NCBI RefSeq assembly: GCF_003583925.1 | Contig: NZ_QYCN01000035.1 | Coordinates: forward strand, 1-40,772 | Reading direction: 5' to 3' | DNA from: Hymenobacter rubripertinctus | Lineage (GTDB): Bacteria; Bacteroidota; Bacteroidia; Cytophagales; Hymenobacteraceae | DNA length: 40,772 bases | Shown: piece by piece, positions 33,919 to 40,772 of the stretch | How positions within the stretch are numbered: the first letter of the stretch is position 1 | Layout: each line of letters opens with the position of its first letter | The notes under the pieces: model-generated | Databases searched by the model: none | What the model was told of the DNA's origin: nothing | Seen by the model: only the letters and a program-made list of their open reading frames with translations | Program-made: the position numbers and the translations under genes

Positions 33919-34400
33919 GCCTGCTATTTAGTTCCGCGGATGGTCACCAGTGCCTGCAGCTGTCCACTGAGGCAGTGATGGTCATCCGGGACCAGGCGCT
34001 GCGGAAGCATCCGTTGGAAACAGGTGGTATTCTGGTAGGATATTACAGCGCCAATCCTCGACTCGCTACCGTCGTGCTGGTGACCCCGCCGCCACCCGAT
34101 TCCAAGCACGGGCCAACCCATTTCGAGCGGGGCGTGCATGGCCTCAAGCAGCTGCTGGTGGAAGTAAAGAGACAAACGCCCTCATTGCACTACTTGGGCG
34201 AATGGCACACGCACCCCGCCCACGAGGCCCGGGCCAGTGGCCCGGATATTCGGCAGATGAATCGCTTTGCCCTTTGGCGGCAGTATGGGGTGAAGAATCC
34301 CCTGTTACTAATTATTGGAGGGGTGCCCCCGGATAAGCTGGAAGCGAGAGCTTCTGTGCACCGGGCATGGCACAAGCCTATGTATTTAGAATTGCTGTGA
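33915..34400 (+). CDS. JAB/JAMM deconjugase-like peptidase (Cap3-like), copy 2
   Basis: 161 aa with a full JAMM motif (ETGGILVGYY, GEWHTHP, then SGPD). Starts at GTG overlapping the E2-E1 stop. The substitutions relative to copy 1 avoid the zinc-binding residues. The next gene begins at a GTG directly abutting its TGA. Confidence 0.9.
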   Translation: MSLLFSSADGHQCLQLSTEAVMVIRDQALRKHPLETGGILVGYYSANPRLATVVLVTPPPPDSKHGPTHFERGVHGLKQLLVEVKRQTPSLHYLGEWHTHPAHEARASGPDIRQMNRFALWRQYGVKNPLLLIIGGVPPDKLEARASVHRAWHKPMYLELL

Positions 34401-35417
34401 GTGGCAGCCTTGCTATTTAGCCGTTTGCCCTACCACATCACGGCCACCAGCCGCAACCTGTTCTACCGCCACGGCCGCACCTTCCCCAGCGCCGGCCTCG
34501 ACCAGACCCAGATCGGCGAGGCCATCGAGGCCGTGGGCCTGGTGGCCGAGCTGCGCACCTACCGCCAGGGCCACGAGTGGGGCCTGCTGCCGCCCGGCGA
34601 CTCGGCCTCCGCCCGCATGCAGCAGCAGCTGCGCGGGGCCAAGGGCTTCCTCTACGCCTACCTGCGCCTGGGCCTGCCCGTGCTGCTGTTCCTGCTGCTC
34701 GACGAAAACCCCGACCTGGGCCACCTGGTCACTATCACCGGCTACCGCCTGGCCCCCGCCACGGCCCTGCCCACGCCTGACATCTCGCTGGCCTCCGACG
34801 CGCTCGACCGCCTCTACGCCCACGACGACCAGATGGGCCCGTTCGCCCGCTACGGCTTCACCGAGCAGGGCCGCCTGCGCACGCCCTGGCCCGCCGAGGC
34901 CGACTGGCAAACGGCTGAGGGGCGCTGGCAGCAGCACCGCGAAGCCTCGCTCTTCAGCCTCTTCGTGCCCCTGGCCGCCGACATCCGCATCACCTACGAG
35001 CAGGTCTACCGGCAGGTGGGTTTGTTCGAGCAGATCTTCACCGACACCATCCGGGAGCGGGCCGACATCGTGTGGGATATTTATTTGGACTACAGCAATA
35101 AGTACAAGGAAGAATTACGTTACTTACGAGCGGTTAGCGGTGAGCCGTTGCGCCGCATCCTGGTTACCTCGCTGCCCAAATACATCTGGGTGGCCCGGGC
35201 CACGCTTCAGCAAATGCCCATCCTGGAGCTGGTCTTCGACGCCACCGACCTGCACACCGGTTTCTATTGCCTGCTGGTCAACGTGTTCGATCCGTTGCGC
35301 GCGTCGATGACCGACTGGCTCGGGCAGCCGGCCTTTCGCCGCAAGCTGCTCAAGGCCCCCAAGTTCGATAAACGGTTTTTGTCACTACTGCTAGAAAATT
35401 TGGAGATATCGTTTTAG
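34401..35417 (+). CDS. C39-like peptidase-fold protein lacking its Cys half, 338 aa
   Basis: The segment LDQTQIGEAIEAVGLVAELRTY, then LRLGLPVLLFLLLDENPDLGHLVTITGYR, is the second half of a C39/papain-like fold, with the His of GHLVTITGY in place. The only Cys in the whole protein is near the C-terminus (FYCLLVN), so the N-terminal nucleophile is missing. The gene starts at a GTG immediately after the JAB stop and looks like a 5'-truncated gene fused to the operon. GC is about 80% at 34561-34620 but about 35% at 35071-35130, a sign of mosaic origin. The C-terminal part is unrecognised. Confidence 0.6.
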   Translation: MAALLFSRLPYHITATSRNLFYRHGRTFPSAGLDQTQIGEAIEAVGLVAELRTYRQGHEWGLLPPGDSASARMQQQLRGAKGFLYAYLRLGLPVLLFLLLDENPDLGHLVTITGYRLAPATALPTPDISLASDALDRLYAHDDQMGPFARYGFTEQGRLRTPWPAEADWQTAEGRWQQHREASLFSLFVPLAADIRITYEQVYRQVGLFEQIFTDTIRERADIVWDIYLDYSNKYKEELRYLRAVSGEPLRRILVTSLPKYIWVARATLQQMPILELVFDATDLHTGFYCLLVNVFDPLRASMTDWLGQPAFRRKLLKAPKFDKRFLSLLLENLEISF

Positions 35418-35433
35418 ATAAAAGAGTATTTAC

Positions 35434-35562
35434 AGCGGTTTCGTGAACGGTGCGTCCACTTAGGATATGTGCCTTCAAGACGACTAACCTCAGCAACGAC
35501 GAGACGCAAGATATTGCGTCTCTACATTCTACCCGGGTGGACGCATCATTCACGAAACCGCT
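35434..35562. mobile_element. MITE/REPIN-like palindromic element, 129 bp
   Basis: The ends AGCGGTTTCGTGAA and TTCACGAAACCGCT begin near-perfect 26-bp inverted repeats (35434-35459 and 35537-35562) that meet at GTCCAC/GTGGAC. Inside, GAGACGCAA (35501-35509) and TTGCGTCTC (35514-35522) form a perfect 9-bp hairpin with a 4-nt loop. It has no coding capacity. The surrounding gap (35418-35861) is AT-rich with no gene. Confidence 0.75.
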
Positions 35563-35861
35563 ATAAATCTGTGTTTTTAAATATTTAAGATTGAAAATTT
35601 GGTATAACTTCATCGTTTTCAAAATATTCAACAAGAATGTGGCAACACACCTCACTCAGCTATCAGGAAAATAAAACGCTTTCCTAAACACAAATGTGAT
35701 GGCCTTCTTTCAGAGTCAGAATTAAACGGGAAGAATAATCTCTATTTTAGATTACCTGGGGCACAGATTCTTACCGCATACTAACACTTAAGCAACTTGA
35801 ATATGTAGGCTTTCTCAAGATGTGTATTATTAAAAAGCAACTACTTAACTGAATATATCCA

Positions 35862-37340
35862 ATGTCTACCTCTCTTGACATATCTACGCAGCTTCCTATC
35901 GTTTCCAGACCGGTTGGCATTGCTGTAGGAGACGTATCTGTGACGCTTGCTAACAATATATATGAGATAAAATGTACTGTTACAGCCACTGGTCTCAAGG
36001 ACGTGGCGGCTGCACTCACGCTTATGCATGCGGAAGATGAACCATTACCCTATGGGGTTGGAGTGCAAACGCTGCCTATAACCTTACCGGAGTACAGTGC
36101 CAATTTCATACTAGAACTGCCGGATACTATAGTGCCCAATGTTTTAACCAATCCCAAACCCAAATTTTATATGTTGCTGACAAGTGGTATCCACTTGACG
36201 GTCTCGTTGGAGTTTGATTTTGCTACTCCACCATTACCAACCGATTTTCCACGTACTGTGGCAGATGTCGGCGCAATATTTATTACACAGGGAAAGCTTG
36301 CTATTAATCGTAAGCAGATGGTCTATCCGAAGAGCAGCAGCAAGAAGGGTCAGCTTCGGTTTAAGCCGAACGGTCAGCCACTACTTGAGGGAAACGAGCC
36401 AGGTTTTCTATATGAAGGCCACATGGGTCGTCGTGCTGCTGGCCAAAAAAAAGCTGGCAGGAGCCTCAAACTCAATGCATACCCCCGCTGGGACGACCTA
36501 ATCGTTAATGGTGTTGCAACAGCAGCTGAGCGGGTTGTTGCATCCATCATGGCGGATAACGAAGGAGCTTTCGATTCCATTAACGCATGGGACGACCAAA
36601 TTCTCTCTATTGGGATAATGCAGAAAACATTTCGTCGCAACCCTACTGGTATAATAGGCGGAGGTGGAGAATTGATACAACAGATTACCGAGTTCAAACG
36701 TGACCACCGTGCCTTGTTTGACCGCTTCTTGGGCCAGTACGGATGGGACGTAACGACACGACGGGCTGTCTATACTGAACCCGGTACCAATATCATATAC
36801 ACGGAAGAAGAATTGTTTGAGAAGGTCCGAGAAGGTATTACAGACGAGAACATCAAGCACAAAACTAAAAAGCGTAGTACGCTGCTAGCCCCTTTCGTAT
36901 TACTTGGACAAAACGAGATATTCCAGGACAAGCAGGTTCAGGACTTTATTGCCCGGCTACATCAAGCGCTGGCCGTTCGCCCAGCACTTAACACTTCCAA
37001 GCTTAACGCGCCTACATATTCCTTTACAGCGGCTGACTGCTTTCAATCCAGCTTGGGTCAAACGATAGTGCTTGACCATTCTGTCAACCGCCCAAATTGC
37101 GTAGGCCCACACATAGGTGTGGCACTACGGCAATTGTTCAACGAGTTATCTCTGCCGCTAGCTAAGCAAGACCCGCGCCAGTGGACGGCCGCAGACCGAC
37201 TGAGATATGAGCCCCGATTAATTGAGATATATGGTCCACTACGCGATACTAGACAAGGGATTTGGCCACCTATGTATTCTAAGGGAGGTAGTCGTTACAC
37301 AGCTATTCTGGCTGCATTTAGGGCCCGCGGATTGCTCTGA
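35862..37340 (+). CDS. Lysozyme-like-domain protein, 492 aa
   Basis: The N-terminal ~130 residues are beta-rich (VGIAVGDVSVTLANNIYEIK). The middle has RVVASIMADNEGAFDSINAWDD, then QILSIGIMQKTF and GGGGELIQQITEFKRDHRALFDRFL. That is a lysozyme/chitosanase-superfamily pattern, with Glu as candidate acid and the INxxDxxxLSxGxxQ signature. It has no signal peptide and lies by the DUF6603-like gene, as in other large effector or tail-like clusters. Peptidoglycan or chitin-like glycan is the likely substrate. GC is lower than in the flanking high-GC genes. Confidence 0.6.
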   Translation: MSTSLDISTQLPIVSRPVGIAVGDVSVTLANNIYEIKCTVTATGLKDVAAALTLMHAEDEPLPYGVGVQTLPITLPEYSANFILELPDTIVPNVLTNPKPKFYMLLTSGIHLTVSLEFDFATPPLPTDFPRTVADVGAIFITQGKLAINRKQMVYPKSSSKKGQLRFKPNGQPLLEGNEPGFLYEGHMGRRAAGQKKAGRSLKLNAYPRWDDLIVNGVATAAERVVASIMADNEGAFDSINAWDDQILSIGIMQKTFRRNPTGIIGGGGELIQQITEFKRDHRALFDRFLGQYGWDVTTRRAVYTEPGTNIIYTEEELFEKVREGITDENIKHKTKKRSTLLAPFVLLGQNEIFQDKQVQDFIARLHQALAVRPALNTSKLNAPTYSFTAADCFQSSLGQTIVLDHSVNRPNCVGPHIGVALRQLFNELSLPLAKQDPRQWTAADRLRYEPRLIEIYGPLRDTRQGIWPPMYSKGGSRYTAILAAFRARGLL

Positions 37341-37350
37341 ACCGGTTAGT

Positions 37351-37998
37351 CTAACGGGCGCGTCGCCGTCGGACTGACGGCCGACGCTTATCCAGCACCT
37401 CGCGTACTTCAGCGGCAGTTTCCAAGTCGTCAAGGTATGGGCGGTTAGGGAATTCTCGGTAGCGTGGACGCTGGCCGTCAACCACCGGCAGGTAGCCATA
37501 CAGGCGCGTATGGTAATGCGAAAAGTGCCCATACCGGGAGATATCGTCTTCCGTAACTGGCTCCCGGGAACTAGAGTTAACCAGCACCAACAGTTCTTTG
37601 CGGCCGTCCTGGTCGGCGTCGGCAAAGAAAATAGCCTGAAGGCTTGGCTGGTCACTGATGGGTAACTGTACTTCCCACCGCTTGACAGCATAAGTATTTG
37701 GCTGGTAGGGATCAAGTATATACACGTACAGCCGATAGGCTTCCTGCGGATCGTATGCAGACAAAAACAACTGCTTGCCAAAGGTACTGGGACGCCAAGC
37801 GTATTGAACGATACCGGATGGATCATCTGCCGGGCACGAGACCGGTAGCACCCGCCGTACAAACGCCTCGACCGTTTCGGCCGGTTGCCGACATGCCACT
37901 CCTTGGCGGAGTGTGCGGGCCTCAATTGAGTCAGGCGGAAGGCTCGCCATAGTGCTCAGTGGCAATAGCAGCAATAGTAACCAGATGAACTTTTTCAT
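37351..37998 (-). CDS. Secreted protein with Ca-binding-like loop, 215 aa
   Basis: The ATG at 37998 gives a Sec signal peptide (MKKFIWLLLLLLPLSTMAS), with cleavage likely after MAS. In the mature part, AIFFADADQDGRKELLVLVNS is a DxDxDG loop as in FG-GAP/VCBS repeats. It has a pair of Cys (GVACRQ, PVSCPAD) that could form a disulfide and a very basic C-terminus (RRPSVRRRRAR). It is convergent with the lysozyme-like gene with a gap of 10 bp, so it belongs to a separate transcript. The function is unknown. Confidence 0.7.
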   Translation of the reverse strand: MKKFIWLLLLLLPLSTMASLPPDSIEARTLRQGVACRQPAETVEAFVRRVLPVSCPADDPSGIVQYAWRPSTFGKQLFLSAYDPQEAYRLYVYILDPYQPNTYAVKRWEVQLPISDQPSLQAIFFADADQDGRKELLVLVNSSSREPVTEDDISRYGHFSHYHTRLYGYLPVVDGQRPRYREFPNRPYLDDLETAAEVREVLDKRRPSVRRRRAR

Positions 37999-38172
37999 AC
38001 TTCCAAATTTAGCATATTTACCCAAGGGCTGCCATCTGGCAACTCAATGCGACGGTATGAACAGAGCGGTGATGGTGGCCAGAACCATGCGCTACTCATC
38101 GCTTTTTCTGGCAACTGCTGTACTCAAATATGTCGCTTGTCCTTTATTTCGTACGCTCTAACAAGTAGCCAC

Positions 38173-40772
38173 ATGCAGCAGGGACTATCTACGCGGCTGG
38201 TGACAGCACTGGGCCAGGCATTCGGCGATGTAGCCGATTTTTTTGGGGATGCCAACAGCTTCCAAAGCCTAGTCGCCTATTTGGGTTGGCCCGAAGCAGT
38301 GTTGCCAGCCAGCTATCAGAACTTAGTTCAAAAGGCCTTACTATTGCGCGATGCTACTTTAGTACTGGCCGACGACCCCAGCTATGCCGACCTGAGGGAA
38401 CTAGTCGAAAAGCTCGTAAACTTTATCGACGACCTGGAAGCCATCAACGATGTGCCAGGTAATGTCACCGACCCAAATTTTCTGACTGCATTCAAGGAGC
38501 AGTTCATAGGGCTACTGGTAGAGGCAGGGATCAGGCGCAACTTCCCAGCAGCTTACTACTTGTTTTCGGCTATTGGAATTGTTACAGCCACGGACGATTT
38601 CCCCACTATAGGTACAGAGGTATACCATCGTAAAAGTTTTAACCTAGCCAACTTTAAGGCCTTACTCAACCAACCGGCTCAGTACTTGAGCAAATACCTG
38701 AGTTGGGGAGCGGGTTTCTCACTAGACAGTGACTTACAAAACGATATTCTTCGGTTTGTAGAGGCCCTTGGTGGGCAGCCCGTGTTGCTGACGACGGATT
38801 TGACCTCACCGGTCGTATATGAAGGAACTAGTGACCCTGCGGGCCGCGGGGTGCTGTACTTGCCCTTTACTAAGACGGTGGGAAATAAATTAAGCCGGCT
38901 ATTTTCCGTGTCGCTAGTGCCTCAGTTAACGGCTAACTCCGTGCCGGAAGAAGATTATCCGGAAGAGCTGACGGATGATAGCACTATGACTCAGGATGAC
39001 CCAGACTCAGAAGCTATTTACTTCTCGTCCTACGCCCCCCCCTACGACGAGTTACTTCTCAACTTTATATCAGGTTCCAAACCACCGCAGCCCATCAGCC
39101 TGAGCGACCATCTGACCCTAATGTTTGCGGACTTGAGTAATGCGCTTACTCTCCGACTGGGGACAGATGGGATCAGCTTTGCGGATGGAGCCAGCAATCC
39201 AATTGTCAGCCTGAGTCTCGACCCAGCTGTAGTGCTGGCATACACACCAACAGAACCCCTGCTTTTTGTCGGGGAGAAAGGCCGGACACGTTTGCAAGCC
39301 GATAGCGTGCAGCTAGCACTGGCATTAAGTGTGGACCGTGGAGCAAAGCTGGAGCTAGAACTGGTTAACAGCCAATTGATAATTGATGGGAGCGAAGGCG
39401 ACTCATTTATGGGTCGTATACTACCTAAGAGCAACATCTTAGTACCGCTGAGTATTTCTCTTTCATCTAAAGAAGGGCTGAGAGTTAATGGCAATAACTC
39501 CTTTCTTATAAAAATTCCAAAAAATGTTAAAATAGGCTCTATTCAGTTTGAGCGGTTAACGATCGGTATTGCATCAACTTCCCGATATGATCTGATTATC
39601 AATGCGGGTGTCGATATAATTGCCGGGTTGGGCCCGGTAACTGTCACAGTCGGCAATACGGGCGCGTTTTTTTCAATTGCTGATTTGTCAAATCCGAAGG
39701 AGTTAGCTTTCGGATTCAAATTTCCTCAAGGTATCGATATCAACATTGAGTCTGATGCCGTATCAGGCGGGGGTTATTTGTATTTCGATGCGGCTGCTAA
39801 GCAATACGCGGGCGTGGCGAACCTCACGCTCCACAAGAAAATCAACCTCAACGCCCTGGGGTTGCTGCAAACCGAGCTGCCCGAGGGCCGCGACGGCTAC
39901 TCGCTGCTGCTGCTCATCACGGCCACCGGCTTCAAGCCCCTCCAACTCGGGCTGGGCTTCACGCTCAACGGCATCGGCGGCCTGGTCGGCGTCAACCGCG
40001 CCGCCAACACCGACTACCTGCGCGGGCTGCTCTCCGGCGGGCAGCTGGACCAGCTGCTGTTCCCGGCCAACGTGCTCGATAACCCGGCCGCCGCCCTGGC
40101 CGTGACCGACGCCAGCTTCCCGGCCACCGAGGGCCGCTACGTGTTCGGCCTGCTGGCCAAAATCGGCTGGGGGGCACCCAAAACGCTGCTCACGCTCGAT
40201 GTGGGCCTGATCATCGAGCTGCCCGCCCCCGTGCGCCTGGTGCTGCTGGGCGTGCTGCAAGCCACGCTGCCGAGCTTCGACAAGCCCATCCTGCGCCTGC
40301 GGGCCGACTTTGTGGGCAGCGTCGATTTCGGGGCCGGCAGCGTCGAGTTCGACGCCACGCTGCGCGATTCGAGTATCCTCGACCGCTTCCCGCTCAGCGG
40401 CGACGGGGCCTTCCGCCTCTACCAGGGCCAGAATCCCGTGTTCCTGCTCACTGCCGGCGGCTTCCACCCCGCCTTCCAGCCCCCGGCCAACGCCAACCTA
40501 CCCCAACTGCAGCGCCTGCGCCTGGCCCTGGCCGACAGCCGCGACTTCCGGCTGGTGCTGCAAACCTACCTGGCCATCACCTCCAACACGGTGCAGGTCG
40601 GCGCCCGCCTCGACCTGTTCGTGGACCTGCCGCTGGGCTTCTCGCTGGAGGGCCACCTGTTCTTCGACACGCTCTTCCAGTTCAACCCCTTCCGCCTCGA
40701 CGTGCAGATCGGGGCCGGCGTGGCCATCAAGCGCAACGGCCAGAACAAGCTCACCCTGCAGCTCTACCTGCA
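38173..40772 (+). CDS. Large DUF6603-like protein, N-terminal 866 aa (runs off the window)
   Basis: An open frame from the ATG at 38173 to the last base without a stop. The N-terminal ~230 residues are helical (LVTALGQAFGDVADFFGD, ...). After that it is repeated beta-strand sequence: LTLDVGLIIELPAPVRLVLLG, RLRADFVGSVDFGAGSVEFDATL and FVDLPLGFSLEGHLFFDTLFQF, which I associate with DUF6603. No signal peptide. The gene is a GC mosaic: about 40% at 39661-39720 against 67% at 39841-39900, with codon use changing abruptly near 39790. The 3' part resembles the host-like genes elsewhere in the window. Confidence 0.75.
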   Translation, partial: MQQGLSTRLVTALGQAFGDVADFFGDANSFQSLVAYLGWPEAVLPASYQNLVQKALLLRDATLVLADDPSYADLRELVEKLVNFIDDLEAINDVPGNVTDPNFLTAFKEQFIGLLVEAGIRRNFPAAYYLFSAIGIVTATDDFPTIGTEVYHRKSFNLANFKALLNQPAQYLSKYLSWGAGFSLDSDLQNDILRFVEALGGQPVLLTTDLTSPVVYEGTSDPAGRGVLYLPFTKTVGNKLSRLFSVSLVPQLTANSVPEEDYPEELTDDSTMTQDDPDSEAIYFSSYAPPYDELLLNFISGSKPPQPISLSDHLTLMFADLSNALTLRLGTDGISFADGASNPIVSLSLDPAVVLAYTPTEPLLFVGEKGRTRLQADSVQLALALSVDRGAKLELELVNSQLIIDGSEGDSFMGRILPKSNILVPLSISLSSKEGLRVNGNNSFLIKIPKNVKIGSIQFERLTIGIASTSRYDLIINAGVDIIAGLGPVTVTVGNTGAFFSIADLSNPKELAFGFKFPQGIDINIESDAVSGGGYLYFDAAAKQYAGVANLTLHKKINLNALGLLQTELPEGRDGYSLLLLITATGFKPLQLGLGFTLNGIGGLVGVNRAANTDYLRGLLSGGQLDQLLFPANVLDNPAAALAVTDASFPATEGRYVFGLLAKIGWGAPKTLLTLDVGLIIELPAPVRLVLLGVLQATLPSFDKPILRLRADFVGSVDFGAGSVEFDATLRDSSILDRFPLSGDGAFRLYQGQNPVFLLTAGGFHPAFQPPANANLPQLQRLRLALADSRDFRLVLQTYLAITSNTVQVGARLDLFVDLPLGFSLEGHLFFDTLFQFNPFRLDVQIGAGVAIKRNGQNKLTLQLYL

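Larger units (their letters stand above)
30385..34745. repeat. Long inverted repeat, copy 2 (defence-like cassette)
   Basis: The inverted partner of 7690-11905. It keeps the complete C39-like gene start, about 120 bp of which is deleted in copy 1. The order on the plus strand is ImmA-like and XRE (minus), then YegP, E2-E1, JAB and C39-like (plus). Confidence 0.9.

Noticed and set aside
1..40772. tRNA or rRNA genes
   Set aside because: No cloverleaf-like or rRNA-like sequence was noticed on either strand.

Overview
The window looks like a plasmid, or a plasmid-derived integrated element, from a GC-rich Bacteroidota bacterium, most likely Hymenobacter or a close relative. This is inferred from protein style, the absence of clear Shine-Dalgarno sites, the Rep_3-type initiator with iterons and the Bacteroidetes-type mobilization pair. 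It was read by eye; no database search was run.

Layout. (1) 1-7618: a mostly plus-strand cluster of envelope- or effector-like genes: alpha/beta hydrolase, unknown protein, patatin phospholipase, SH3-plus-papain-like protein, a small virion-like protein and a three-module LamG-like protein. (2) 7690-11919: copy 1 of a compact cassette. A minus-strand operon encodes a double YegP/DUF1508 protein with a Gly-rich tail, a 600-aa E2-E1 fusion and a JAB/JAMM peptidase. Divergent to it is an XRE repressor plus ImmA/IrrE peptidase pair. (3) 11989-13318: an IS3-family element with a programmed -1 frameshift signal. (4) 13424-17850: relaxase and accessory mobilization genes, a 1.8-kb non-coding region with 34-bp-period repeats, and a small RHH-like protein. 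(5) 18028-22706: small plasmid genes, two divergent HTH genes, an IS5-family and an IS481-family element. (6) 22707-29995: replication origin with two iteron arrays, Rep, decayed IS remnants, serine recombinase, AlbA_2/ATPase protein, ParA and its small partner, and an unknown protein. (7) 30388-34400: copy 2 of the cassette in the opposite orientation, followed by a C39-like gene that has decayed in copy 1. (8) 35434-40772: a MITE-like palindromic element, a lysozyme-like protein, a secreted protein and a large DUF6603-like protein running off the end.

The most interesting content is the duplicated E2-E1/JAB cassette. It resembles type II CBASS without its nucleotidyltransferase: the E2-E1 fusion matches Cap2, JAB matches Cap3, and the HTH-ImmA pair matches CapH-CapP. 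In the position of the CD-NTase is a YegP-repeat protein whose flexible C-terminus ends identically in both copies (GGSSGPGRFA). The simplest model is that the E2-E1 protein conjugates this C-terminus to a target, JAB removes it, and the HTH/ImmA pair holds the operon off until damage or infection. The two copies are inverted repeats of about 4.2 kb that bracket the plasmid backbone, so recombination between them could flip the roughly 18-kb middle.
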